Assembly: GCA_021083345.1 (NCBI GenBank)
Contig: JAJGRE010000007.1
Span: 186,001 to 250,000, forward strand
Direction of reading: 5' to 3'
Source of the DNA: Calditrichales bacterium MX18-03
GTDB lineage: Bacteria; Bacillota; Clostridia; Lutisporales; Lutisporaceae
Length of the DNA: 64,000 bases
Positions within the stretch are counted from its first letter, which is position 1; each line of letters opens with the position of its first letter. A program made the position numbers and the translations under genes. Below are positions 15,859 to 25,108 of the stretch, in pieces. Below the pieces are notes generated by a model that saw only the letters and a program-made list of their open reading frames with translations, did no database searches and had not been told where the DNA came from.

Positions 15859-16575
15859 TTATTGTTTTGTGCCTATTATAATCAATTGGGTAGCACCTGC
15901 GATCCCTACATCCTTAAGCCGTATCCTTAATTCCTCTCCCCTTGTTCTCAAAGTTTCATAGTCAGGCAAACCCTGTGCCTTTTGCATATATGTATCGATT
16001 ACTCCGTCTAGCTGCTCTAGCTCAGCTTCATTCCTGCAATCAGCCTCAGGCTCTGTATAATCATATACTTCCTTTACCTCAATTCCTGCTTCTTCAAGAA
16101 GGCTGACAATTTCCTGCCTCCTGAAGGTGTGATGATGGCTTATGCCAAGCCTGCTGTCGATATCTGCCCACCAATGATGCATATGAACATGGGTTTTCTG
16201 AGGTTCTTTCTGATTATCACAGTACATCTCGTTGATGATCAGTAATCCGCCGGGCTTCAATACTCTTTTCATCTCCTGCAAAACCATGTTGGCATCATTG
16301 AGATGATGGAGTGAATTCGATATGCAAACCGTGTCAAAATGCCCGTCCTCAAAGGTAAGGTCTTCCCCCTGCATTGACATCAGCCTTATCCTTTCATCCG
16401 GAAATTTTTTTTGCGCTTCCTCAAGCTTACCGGGCTCACAGCTGTCCACCCCGATAATCTTATCAAAGGACCCGAAACCTTCTGCCAGCAGTTTGATAAA
16501 GCTGCCGCCCCCGGTTGCCACATCTAGGATACGCCCTCCGGACATTCCCGATAGCCTTTTCTTTAGAATCTCCAC
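15859..16575 (-). CDS. Class I SAM-dependent methyltransferase
   Basis: About 238 residues with a complete Rossmann-type methyltransferase core: ILDVATGGGSFIKLL (motif I), a second strand IIGVDSCEPGKLEEA, FDTVCISNSLHHL (motif IV region) and VLKPGGLLIINEMY. This is the UbiE/Methyltransf_11 style used on small molecules. The substrate cannot be told from the sequence. Start GTG 16575 has GGAGGT 6 nt upstream; earlier in-frame codons lack a site. It follows the 985-residue protein by 29 bp on the same strand and may share its transcript. Confidence 0.85.
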   Translation of the reverse strand: MEILKKRLSGMSGGRILDVATGGGSFIKLLAEGFGSFDKIIGVDSCEPGKLEEAQKKFPDERIRLMSMQGEDLTFEDGHFDTVCISNSLHHLNDANMVLQEMKRVLKPGGLLIINEMYCDNQKEPQKTHVHMHHWWADIDSRLGISHHHTFRRQEIVSLLEEAGIEVKEVYDYTEPEADCRNEAELEQLDGVIDTYMQKAQGLPDYETLRTRGEELRIRLKDVGIAGATQLIIIGTKQ

Positions 16576-16604
16576 AATAAGACCTCCACTCAAAAAATAA
16601 TAAA

Positions 16605-19556
16605 TTATTCCGGCTTTAAGATGACCCCGACGCCGCGCCTTCCGTCTATTCTGACCTGGAAGGGTTTATCGGAACGAATCAGCTTGACATGCTCGGTTTT
16701 CTCGTATACCGGTGCCTGCTCCAGCCATTCCCAATTGACGCTTTCCCTTCTGGTACCGACCTTGCCGATATGCAGATACCCCATTTTCAACGAGGTCAGG
16801 TTATGGTGAAAATGGCTTCCCAACGATGGCTCCACTGCCAGAATGTCAAGATCCGCCTCAACGATCACCTTTGCCTGTGACATCTGAGACCACGCCAGTG
16901 GTATTCCCAGCCAGGGGTCCGACGTTCCCATACGGCCAAAGCCTATCAGAATGCACTTCCGGTTCTCATTGAAAAGCTGCTTGTTCAGGATACCTATCTC
17001 CGCTGCAATCTTGGTTGTTTTGCTTGTTTCAAAGCTGCTCCGGTCAACAAAAATGATGTCATGGATATCCTGATAGATGCCGTTTCCAATGGTATGACAG
17101 CTTTCACAGATCAAATCCCCTGCAGTGGTTTCATCAATTTTAACCTCGACAGCCTCTTTCCCTACCACCAGCGGTCTTACCTGAAGCAGATAAAACTCGG
17201 CTTTCTTACTTCTGTCCGTGGGTATATTGATGGCAAACTCAATTTCCACGTCTGTCCCGAAGGCATATTTGTTCATCTGAAAAAGGTCCTTCACGATGTC
17301 GGCAAGGGGGACAAGGTTGTATTTCAGGATGGGCGCAAAGGTCACGACCTTGGGACCCGCTGCCATGTACGAATCATTGATTGCGTCATTTTCTGACGAG
17401 TAAGTACTTGCGATATTCCTTAGAACGCCATCCTGCTCAGCACGCTTCAGGTCAAGCTTCCTGTAAGTGCACCCGTCATCCGTCACCAGCTGCTTGGATG
17501 AATCGCTTAGATCAAGTGCATAGAAATTCAACTGGGATTTTCTCAAAAACTCGGAGGGTGATGCGTAAGGCGGATTCATCTTGGGATAAACCGGTGAGAA
17601 TCGGTATACCTGCTCTCCTTCAACAACTGTTTTGCCGAACCCCAGCGCAAGGCTTACAATCCCCTCATTGGCCTCCATATAGGATATCGGGTAGAAATTA
17701 TATGACTGTGCCACACCGGATACAACCGGATAGAATACGTCACCATGGTATTCTCCCACCAGCTGCTGAATCAGTACGGCCATTTTTTCTTCCTCGATGC
17801 GGAGATCCGCATTTTGTGCATACTGCTTTGGAGACTGGCTGAAAACAGAAGCATAGACCAGCCTGATGGCATCGGTCAGTTGCTTCAGCCGCACTTTGGG
17901 GTCTGGATCATTGTTGGGTAAAATGTAGGTTTTGTATATCCCTGCAAAAGGCAGTATGTGGGAATCCTCCAGTATGCTTGAAGACCTTACCGCCAGCGGA
18001 TAATGCGCAGCCTCTATCAGCATGCGAAGATTATCTACAATTTTCTGGGGGAGGGCCGCAGATAAAAAGCTGGCTGCTATCTCTTCTTCGTTTGTGGAAT
18101 TAACAGCCATCTCCTGAAGGTTATTGGTCTCCATATATTCTTCAAAAACACCGCTGCAGATTACAAAGGAGCGAGGTGTCTTTATCCTGATATCCGTATA
18201 TTTGCTTAGGAGGTCGGAGTTGGAGAGAAGGGAATTGAAGAAGGCGATGCCTCTGCCTTTGCCTCCCAGCGAACCGCCGCCAAGCTTGATAAAGGAGCTC
18301 TCCATATCCATTCTGGAAAGCCCGAATTCCACGATGACACCGCTCTGAAAGCCCATAAAATATCTTTCCAGACAGTCCAGGATGACCTTCCTGACCTCCT
18401 CCGAACTGCTGTAATCCGATAATCTGATAGGTCTTAACTCATCTGCTATCTCAAATTCCGTCCTGGCCCTGAACCAACGGGAAAAATGGTTGTTGCCCGC
18501 ATGATAATTCAGACTCTCCTCTGGAAGGTCACGGATGACGGCTTCAAAATGAGATATGTCCGATGCCCTTGCAATCACCGATCCATCGGGGTATTTGAAC
18601 ACAAAATCTCCGAATCCGAAATTATTGAGGATAAAGCTTCTCAGCTCATGCATCAGACTGGGAGAGGTTTTGCTCAGGAAACCCACATTGATTTCCCTGG
18701 CCTTTTCCCGGTTTTCGACCTCTCCCGACTGCAGAAGGATAGGGAGATCGATTATTTCGCCTTTTACATACTCGATAAATTTGAAGCCTGCAGACTTATC
18801 GCGCTTTCCGTCTATGGGAAAGCCCACATCCGAGATGATGCCCAATAGATTGTTTCTATAACGGCAAATGATATCCACTGCCTCTTCATAGGTTTCAGCC
18901 AGCAGGATTTTAGGCCTTGCCCGCATCCTCAGATTCCGGTGAAGATCATTGACGGCATGGGTAATCAGGTAGCGGGTCTGCTTCATGATCTCGGTATAGA
19001 TGATGGGAAGAAACTGAGAGTAATACCATGGGGAATCATCTACAACCAATATCCCTTGAACGCCCAGCTTGCTGTCTTCCTCAATATTGAAGCTGTCTTC
19101 CACATATTTGATAATAGCCAGGAATATTTTGCTGTCGCCTGACCAGTAAAACACCCTGTCGATATATTTTGTTTTCCTGATTTCTTCCACCATATCATTG
19201 CTTATGTTGTCATAGGCCAGCATGACAACAGGTTTTCCCGGATAGGCCTCCTTGATGAACCTGCCGAATTCAAGGGGGTCGGTGTCCCCGATACGCGGCA
19301 TGGTTATGATAAGGTCATACACCCGCTTCTTAAGGGCTGCAAAAGCTTCCTCTGCCGTGGACACCCTTTTGATCCTCGGCGCAAACTGCAGATTCAGATC
19401 CAGGTACTCACTGAATATCTGCTCTGAAAGCCGTCCATCCTCTTCCAGCACAAAGGCGTCATAAGCAGTTGACACCAGAAGGATGTCACGGACACGGAAT
19501 TTCATCAGATCATGGAACCTTGAAAATTTTGGGCTGTTTTCTTTAGCAATATCCAT
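16605..19556 (-). CDS. Receiver-receiver-PEP/pyruvate-binding domain protein
   Basis: Very large soluble protein (about 983 residues). Residues 25-140 form a receiver-like fold in which the phosphorylatable Asp is replaced (LIITMPRI). Residues about 165-320 form a second receiver with all key residues: LVVDDS, the acceptor in GIISDVGFP, LLQSGE and FLSKTSP. From about 425 to 870 there is an ATP-grasp region of the PPDK/PEP-synthase N-terminal type: GGGSLGGKGRGIAF, LAVRSSSILEDSHILPFAGIYKTY and IEFAINIP. The swivelling phosphohistidine domain and the PEP-binding barrel of true PEP synthase are absent, so it is unlikely to interconvert pyruvate and PEP alone. Role unknown, perhaps a response-regulated phosphotransferase. 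Start 19556 has AGGAG 6 nt upstream. Confidence 0.82.
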   Translation of the reverse strand: MDIAKENSPKFSRFHDLMKFRVRDILLVSTAYDAFVLEEDGRLSEQIFSEYLDLNLQFAPRIKRVSTAEEAFAALKKRVYDLIITMPRIGDTDPLEFGRFIKEAYPGKPVVMLAYDNISNDMVEEIRKTKYIDRVFYWSGDSKIFLAIIKYVEDSFNIEEDSKLGVQGILVVDDSPWYYSQFLPIIYTEIMKQTRYLITHAVNDLHRNLRMRARPKILLAETYEEAVDIICRYRNNLLGIISDVGFPIDGKRDKSAGFKFIEYVKGEIIDLPILLQSGEVENREKAREINVGFLSKTSPSLMHELRSFILNNFGFGDFVFKYPDGSVIARASDISHFEAVIRDLPEESLNYHAGNNHFSRWFRARTEFEIADELRPIRLSDYSSSEEVRKVILDCLERYFMGFQSGVIVEFGLSRMDMESSFIKLGGGSLGGKGRGIAFFNSLLSNSDLLSKYTDIRIKTPRSFVICSGVFEEYMETNNLQEMAVNSTNEEEIAASFLSAALPQKIVDNLRMLIEAAHYPLAVRSSSILEDSHILPFAGIYKTYILPNNDPDPKVRLKQLTDAIRLVYASVFSQSPKQYAQNADLRIEEEKMAVLIQQLVGEYHGDVFYPVVSGVAQSYNFYPISYMEANEGIVSLALGFGKTVVEGEQVYRFSPVYPKMNPPYASPSEFLRKSQLNFYALDLSDSSKQLVTDDGCTYRKLDLKRAEQDGVLRNIASTYSSENDAINDSYMAAGPKVVTFAPILKYNLVPLADIVKDLFQMNKYAFGTDVEIEFAINIPTDRSKKAEFYLLQVRPLVVGKEAVEVKIDETTAGDLICESCHTIGNGIYQDIHDIIFVDRSSFETSKTTKIAAEIGILNKQLFNENRKCILIGFGRMGTSDPWLGIPLAWSQMSQAKVIVEADLDILAVEPSLGSHFHHNLTSLKMGYLHIGKVGTRRESVNWEWLEQAPVYEKTEHVKLIRSDKPFQVRIDGRRGVGVILKPE

Positions 19557-19631
19557 ATGCATCTCCTGCCTTGTTCTTATCTATCAATAGGTTTGCATCA
19601 ATCTTGCATTTTATGCTGTATTCGTACGCGA

Positions 19632-20183
19632 TCAAACATTATAGTACTCATCGCCCCAGTATTTGCGGATAAACTCGTCCCGGCCGGATATCTTCCTGTC
19701 CGATTTGTATTCCACTGGGCTTTTCTTATAAAAATCCTGATGGTATTCTTCCGCATCGTAGAAGACAGCAGCCGGAAGTATTGGCGTTACGATAGGCGCC
19801 GGGAACCTGCCCGATTCGTCCAGTGCCTTCTTTGAGGCTTCAGCCAGCTCCTTCTGTTCCTCTGTGGTATAAAAAACAGCTGTCCGGTAGGAGTCTCCCC
19901 GGTCATGGAACTGGCCGCCGGCGTCCGTGGGATCGATCTGCCGCCAGAAAGCCTGCAAAAGCTTGTCGTAGCTGACAAGTGCAGGGTCGTAAGTCATTTT
20001 CACTACTTCGTAATGCCCAGAAGTCTGTGTCTTCACATCTTTATAAGTAGGGTTTTCCAGATGCCCTCCCATGTAGCCGGACCGGACCTCCAGGATCCCG
20101 TCCAAAGCATCAAAGGGAGAAACCATGCACCAGAAGCAGCCTCCCGCAAAAACCGCAGTTTCATACGCTTTGTTCTCACTCAT
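19632..20183 (-). CDS. msrA: Peptide methionine sulfoxide reductase MsrA
   Basis: Repairs S-methionine sulfoxide in proteins. The catalytic motif AGGCFWCM is at about residues 12-19, with GYMGGHLENPTYKDV and GQFHDRGDSYRTAVFY following, and the length of 183 residues fits. Only MsrA is present; no MsrB domain is fused. Start 20183 is preferred for the GAGAGGGG site; it overlaps the nadE stop by 8 bp, so the two are cotranscribed. Confidence 0.95.
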   Translation of the reverse strand: MSENKAYETAVFAGGCFWCMVSPFDALDGILEVRSGYMGGHLENPTYKDVKTQTSGHYEVVKMTYDPALVSYDKLLQAFWRQIDPTDAGGQFHDRGDSYRTAVFYTTEEQKELAEASKKALDESGRFPAPIVTPILPAAVFYDAEEYHQDFYKKSPVEYKSDRKISGRDEFIRKYWGDEYYNV

Positions 20184-22140
20184 TACAGACACCCCTCTCT
20201 TCATACAATGCTTTTACTTCACTCAGCCAGGCCTCATAGGAGGCATCACTGGGCATCCGCCAATCCCCTCTGGGTGACAGCGCGATGGAACCCACTTTGG
20301 GCCCATCGGGCAGGCAGGACCGTTTGAACTGCTGTGTAAAGAACCGCCGGAAAAAGATCTCCATCCATTTCAGGATGGTCTGACTGTCATATTTGCCTTC
20401 AAAGGCATCCTCCGCCAGCAGCAGTATTTTTGCCGGGGGGTAGCCGCAGCGGACCATATTGTAAAGAAAGAAATCATGCAGCTCATATTTGCCGATGATG
20501 TCTTCGGTTTTTTGCTGGATCTTCCCTTCCTGACTGAGGGGCAGCAGCTCCGGGCTTACCGGTGTATCGCAGACATCGTATAAAGCCCTTGCTATGGTCG
20601 GCCTGTGCGCTCTGCTCTTGTCCGCATACCATTCTACAAGATACTTCACCAGCGTCTTCGGAATGCTGCAATTGACAGCATACATGGACATATGGTCTCC
20701 GTTATAGGTGCTCCAGCCCAAAGCCAGCTCCGACAGATCCCCGGTGCCGATCACCAGTCCGCCTTCCTTGTTGGCAATGTCCATCAGGATCTGTGTCCGC
20801 TCCCTGGCCTGGGAATTCTCATAGGTTACGTCATGCTGGTTCTCATCATGGCCGATATCCTGGAAATGCTGCAAGCACGCTGCCTTGATGGAAATCTCTC
20901 TGGCATCGGTACCCAGCTCTTTCATCAGGACCGTTGCATTGGTGTAAGTTCTGTCCGAAGTACCGAAGCCCGGCATGGTCACGGTGATGATATTCTTCAT
21001 GGATATTCCCAGCTGCTCGCAGACATCCACGCATACCAACAGTGCCAGTGTGGAGTCCAGTCCTCCGGATATGCCCACCACCATTTTGCTGACCCCGCTT
21101 TTCAGAAGCCGCTGCTTCAGGCCGGTGGACTGGATCTTGAAGATCTCCCTGCACCGGATATCCCTTGCCTCTTTTGACTTGGGAACAAAGGGGTGGGCCG
21201 GTGCTTTTCTCAGCAGCTTGGGTACAGCATCTTGCTGTAGTGTAAAGTCCACGATCTGATAATCTATTTTGTCAGCCTTGCCCATAAAGCTGTTCATCTT
21301 TCTCCGGTCGTTCATCAGCCTGCCCAGGTCGATATCCTGAATGATGCATTCATTCTCCTGGAATCTCTGCTCGGCAAGGACAGCGCCGTTCTCTGCAATC
21401 ATCCCATGTCCGCCGAATACCACATCGGTAGTGGACTCGCTTTCTCCCGCAGAGGTATACACGTATCCTGCCACACACCTTGCAGACTGCTGACTGACCA
21501 CCGACTGCCTGTACTCCGCCTTTTGCACAATATCGTTGCTGGCCGACAGATTGAGAATCAGGTTGGCCCCGTACAGCGCATGGTAGGAGCTTGGGGGAAT
21601 AGGCGCCCAGAGGTCCTCGCAGATATCCACCCCGATGCACAGCTCCGAAGCGGTATCCCTGAAAAGCAGGTTTTCGCTGAAGGGCACCTCCTGCCCGCAA
21701 AGCACAATGGTCTTGCTGATCCGCCTGACAGAAGAGGCGAACCACCTGTATTCATAAAACTCGCTGTAGTTCGGTATGAAGGTCTTGGGAACCACACCCA
21801 GGATCCGGCCCCTATTGAACACCACGGCACAGTTGAACAGCTGGTTGTCGGCCCTGACCGGCATCCCCACGGCAATGACCATGTCAAGCCGGCTTGTGCT
21901 TTCAATCATGATGCCCAGTTCCTTCTCAGCCTCCAGCAGCAAACCTGTCTGATGAAACAAATCGGCACATGTATAGCCTGTAACTGCCAGCTCAGGAAAA
22001 ACAACGACCTGCAAACCCAGCGCCTTCTTTTCTTCAAGGAGCTCCTGCATTTTGACGGTATTATATGCCGGGTGCCCGATCTTCAGCCGGGGGCATGCGG
22101 CCCCTGCCCTGACAAATCCGTATTCCTTCAATTTAAGCAT
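20176..22140 (-). CDS. nadE: Glutamine-dependent NAD+ synthetase
   Basis: Final step of NAD synthesis: amidates deamido-NAD using ATP and ammonia released from glutamine. The N-terminal nitrilase-type glutaminase domain (about 1-280) shows its Glu (VFPELAVTGYTC), Lys and Cys (GVDICEDLW) residues. The C-terminal synthetase domain has the ATP pyrophosphatase loop VGISGGLDSTLALL and GTGDLSELALGWSTYNGDHM. Total about 654 residues, normal for the fused form. Start ATG 22140 has GGAAGG upstream; 26 further open codons upstream are not coding-like. Confidence 0.95.
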   Translation of the reverse strand: MLKLKEYGFVRAGAACPRLKIGHPAYNTVKMQELLEEKKALGLQVVVFPELAVTGYTCADLFHQTGLLLEAEKELGIMIESTSRLDMVIAVGMPVRADNQLFNCAVVFNRGRILGVVPKTFIPNYSEFYEYRWFASSVRRISKTIVLCGQEVPFSENLLFRDTASELCIGVDICEDLWAPIPPSSYHALYGANLILNLSASNDIVQKAEYRQSVVSQQSARCVAGYVYTSAGESESTTDVVFGGHGMIAENGAVLAEQRFQENECIIQDIDLGRLMNDRRKMNSFMGKADKIDYQIVDFTLQQDAVPKLLRKAPAHPFVPKSKEARDIRCREIFKIQSTGLKQRLLKSGVSKMVVGISGGLDSTLALLVCVDVCEQLGISMKNIITVTMPGFGTSDRTYTNATVLMKELGTDAREISIKAACLQHFQDIGHDENQHDVTYENSQARERTQILMDIANKEGGLVIGTGDLSELALGWSTYNGDHMSMYAVNCSIPKTLVKYLVEWYADKSRAHRPTIARALYDVCDTPVSPELLPLSQEGKIQQKTEDIIGKYELHDFFLYNMVRCGYPPAKILLLAEDAFEGKYDSQTILKWMEIFFRRFFTQQFKRSCLPDGPKVGSIALSPRGDWRMPSDASYEAWLSEVKALYEERGVCNE

Positions 22141-22291
22141 TGTCCTACTTCCTTCCCTCTGCTTCTTGTATATATACTGATTATAAGACATATTTTGCCG
22201 GTTTTCCACAAGCAACATGCAGCGGTTATGCTTTTAATGCCCAACCGTGCGCCAATATTTTAACAAGCAAAAGTGCAAGATAATTCTTCTA

Positions 22292-22425
22292 AAACGTTTA
22301 CGAAAGTGGTAATATAGTGTTAATGGGAGCCGCAACGGTTTTTGACAGAGTAAGGGCATCATTTTAATGCACATATAGGTTAATTATTTAGCAAGGAGTG
22401 AGTTTATGAACGCAAACGTTTACAA
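22292..22425 (+). promoter_or_regulatory. Control region of the transaldolase gene
   Basis: A promoter-like TTGACA (22342-22347) with 17-bp spacer and weak TAATGC (22365-22370) precedes the gene. The exact 10-mer AAACGTTTAC occurs twice, at 22292-22301 and at 22414-22423 just inside the coding start. Each contains the palindrome AAACGTTT. The second fits the catabolite-response (cre) consensus with one mismatch over 22410-22425. A LacI/CcpA-class repressor site is therefore plausible. Confidence 0.45.
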
Positions 22426-23491
22426 GAGTCCCCTGCACAAGACGGCCAGCACAACCGTCACGGAGGTATGGAATGATTCATGCTCCATCGAAGAATTGAA
22501 ATATTCCATCGAAAACGGTGCGGTGGGCGCAACTACCAACCCGGTCATCGTGGCAGAGGTGCTCAAAAAGGAAATGAGCCTATGGAAAGGCCGCATTCTG
22601 GAGCTGATCAATGAGATGCCGGAAGCCACCGAGGACGAAATCGCCTGGAAGCTGATCGAAGAAATGGCAGTCAAGGGCTCAGAGCTTCTGATGCCGGTAT
22701 TTGAAAAGGAAAACGGCAGAAAAGGCCGGATCTCCATCCAGACCAATGCAAAGTACTACCGCAATGCAAAGCGGATGGCAGATCAGGCTGAGTACTTCAA
22801 TACACTGGCCCCCAACATGATGGTCAAAATGCCGGTTACAAAAGCCGGTGTGGAAGCAGTGGAAGAGTCCACTTACAGGGGCGTCAACATCAATGCGACG
22901 GTTTGTTTCACAGTACCTCAGGCCGTGGCAGTAGCCGAAGCCGTGGAAAGAGGGCTTAAGCGCCGCGAAGCGGAAGGCCTGGATGTATCCTCCATGACGC
23001 CGGTATGCACCATTATGGTAGGCCGTCTGGATGACTGGATAAAGGTGATGGCAAACAAGAAGGGCGTCGTCATAGACCCTGGTTATCTGGAATGGTGCGG
23101 TGTGGCAGCTATGAAAAATGCCTATAGGATCTATCAGGAAAGAGGCTACAGGACACGCCTCCTTGCTGCAGCATACAGAAACCATATGCACTGGAGCGAG
23201 TTCATCGGCGGAAACATGGTTCTGACCATCCCCTGCGGCTGGCAGAAGAAATTCAATGCCTCTGACATTGAAGTCGTGCCCCGGATCGATAATCCGGTGG
23301 ATCCCAAGATCGTCGATGAGCTGCTCAGCAAGTTCGATGAATTCAGAAGGGCTTATCATGAAGACGGCATGACACCGGAGGAGTTTGATTCCTATGGTGC
23401 CACAGCCAGAACGCTGAGAGGCTTCATCAAGGGCTACGAAGAGCTTTTGGGCATGATCCGCGACCTGATGATCCCCAACCCCGATGCTTAA
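22406..23491 (+). CDS. Transaldolase family protein
   Basis: TIM-barrel aldolase of 361 residues, one of few plus-strand genes here. Family motifs are GATTNPVIVAEVL (about 36-48), MVKMPVTKAGVEAVEE (about 137-152, holding the strand with the Schiff-base-type lysine region), GVNINATVCFTVPQAVAVAEA (about 156-176) and GRLDDWIK. Transaldolases shuttle dihydroxyacetone units between sugar phosphates in the pentose phosphate pathway; this longer subgroup is less well characterised, so the true donor could differ. AAGGAG lies 7 nt before the ATG and a strong terminator follows. Confidence 0.88.
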   Translation: MNANVYKSPLHKTASTTVTEVWNDSCSIEELKYSIENGAVGATTNPVIVAEVLKKEMSLWKGRILELINEMPEATEDEIAWKLIEEMAVKGSELLMPVFEKENGRKGRISIQTNAKYYRNAKRMADQAEYFNTLAPNMMVKMPVTKAGVEAVEESTYRGVNINATVCFTVPQAVAVAEAVERGLKRREAEGLDVSSMTPVCTIMVGRLDDWIKVMANKKGVVIDPGYLEWCGVAAMKNAYRIYQERGYRTRLLAAAYRNHMHWSEFIGGNMVLTIPCGWQKKFNASDIEVVPRIDNPVDPKIVDELLSKFDEFRRAYHEDGMTPEEFDSYGATARTLRGFIKGYEELLGMIRDLMIPNPDA

Positions 23492-23509
23492 TCCATCCCG
23501 ATAATATAC

Positions 23510-23559
23510 AGACTGCGCCTATGCATGATATACACCACGCACAGGCGCAGTCTTTTTTT
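23510..23559 (+). terminator. Strong intrinsic terminator of the transaldolase gene
   Basis: Perfect 11-bp arms AGACTGCGCCT (23510-23520) and AGGCGCAGTCT (23543-23553) followed by seven T. It also sits directly behind the convergent hutH stop. Confidence 0.93.
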
Positions 23560-23562
23560 AGC

Positions 23563-25095
23563 TCAATCCAGCTCGCCCACAGCTTTTTCTACAGCCCTCA
23601 GCAGCTTTCCTTCAGCAATCAGCTGAACTGCCATATCCGTATCCTGATACAGGACCCTGTCCTTTTCCATAAAGCTTACCGCTTCCCGCAAGGCCAGGTA
23701 TGCCTGCTTCGACCCTTTCCCCAGCTTTCCGCAGTCCTTCAGGTCTGCTGCCTGCGCGGCACACATCCATTCAATGCCAAGGACATATTGCACATGTCGG
23801 ATGATCTCCCTTGCCTTCCTAGCTGCAATTGTCCCCATGCTGACATGGTCCTCCTGGTTTGCGGAGGTGGGTATGGAGTCCACACTGGCCGGATGGGCCA
23901 GCACTTTGTTTTCCGATACCACAGCCGCAGCTGCGTACTGCGAAACCATGAACCCGCAGTTCAGGCCGCCTTTGGGTGCCAGGAACGCCGGCAGCCCGCT
24001 GAGCGCCGGATTGACCAGCCTCTCTATGCGCCTCTCCGACACATTGCCCAGCTCGGAGACCGCAATCCCCAGCGTATCCATGGCTATGGCAACGGGCTGT
24101 CCGTGGAAGTTCCCCCCCGAAAGTACGTCACCCTCTCCATCCGGAAATATCAGCGGGTTATCGGTTGCAGCGTTGATCTCCGTTTCGATCACTTCCCTGA
24201 CATAGTCGAAGGCCGGTCGGCTGGCACCGTGGATCTGCGGGATGCATCTCAACGTATAGGCATCCTGCACTCTTTTTTCTCCCTGCCGGGTGGTCAGGCC
24301 GCTTCCCTCACACAGCCTCAGCAGGTTCCGCGCCACAGCCGTCTGCCCTTTATGGGGTCTGGCCAGGTGGATCCGGGGATCAAAGGCGTCCACGATGCCC
24401 TCCAGTGCCTCCAGTGTCATGGCAGACACGATGTCGGCCGTCTTGATCAGCGTTGCGGCATCGAATACTGCAAGAGCTGCCACACCCATCATGGCACAGG
24501 TGCCGTTGATCAGTGCCAGCCCTTCTTTCGCCTTCAGGACAATCGGCGGGATGCCGGCTTCTTTCATGGCAGCTTCTCCGCTCATCAGACGACCCGCAAA
24601 CGCCGCTTCCCCTTCCCCCATCATGACAAGCACCATATGGGCAAGGGGGCAAAGGTCTCCGCTGGAGCCCACGGAGCCTTTCTCACGAATGATGGGATGT
24701 ACCCCTTTATTCAGCATATCGATCAACGTTTGCACCGTTTCCAGCCTTATACCCGAAAAACCCTTGGCCAGCGCATTGATGCGCAGCAGCATGATGGCAC
24801 GCACCACTTCCGTATCAAAGGGCCTCCCGATTCCCACTGCATCGGCATAAATCAGATTCCGCTGCAGTTCTTCTATCTCATCCTTGGAAATCGCCACATC
24901 ACTGAACTTGCCGAAGCCGGTATTGATGCCGTAGATGATCCTGCCCTCTTCTATCATTTTCTCCAGCAGTCTCCTGGATTTTCCGATATTGCATTTTCCT
25001 GTCTCGGACAACTGAACAACTGCCCCGCTTCGAGCCACTTCAGCCACATTGTCGATGGTCAAGCTGTTGCCGTCTATTTCAATTATTTTCTTCAT
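23563..25095 (-). CDS. hutH: Histidine ammonia-lyase
   Basis: First enzyme of histidine degradation, eliminating ammonia to give urocanate; 510 residues, as usual. The family's MIO electrophile is normally formed from Ala-Ser-Gly in GSVGASGDLAPLAH. Here the motif reads GSVGSSGDLCPLAH, confirmed at 24655-24700, so the first MIO residue is Ser. The rest of the active-site framework is intact, including GTCAMMG, QDAYTLRC.PQ and the NQEDHVSMG region. It is the last gene of hutU-hutI-hutH. Start 25095 with GGGGGTG upstream lies 13 bp after hutI. Confidence 0.94.
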   Translation of the reverse strand: MKKIIEIDGNSLTIDNVAEVARSGAVVQLSETGKCNIGKSRRLLEKMIEEGRIIYGINTGFGKFSDVAISKDEIEELQRNLIYADAVGIGRPFDTEVVRAIMLLRINALAKGFSGIRLETVQTLIDMLNKGVHPIIREKGSVGSSGDLCPLAHMVLVMMGEGEAAFAGRLMSGEAAMKEAGIPPIVLKAKEGLALINGTCAMMGVAALAVFDAATLIKTADIVSAMTLEALEGIVDAFDPRIHLARPHKGQTAVARNLLRLCEGSGLTTRQGEKRVQDAYTLRCIPQIHGASRPAFDYVREVIETEINAATDNPLIFPDGEGDVLSGGNFHGQPVAIAMDTLGIAVSELGNVSERRIERLVNPALSGLPAFLAPKGGLNCGFMVSQYAAAAVVSENKVLAHPASVDSIPTSANQEDHVSMGTIAARKAREIIRHVQYVLGIEWMCAAQAADLKDCGKLGKGSKQAYLALREAVSFMEKDRVLYQDTDMAVQLIAEGKLLRAVEKAVGELD

Positions 25096-25108
25096 TCCTG
25101 CACCCCCT

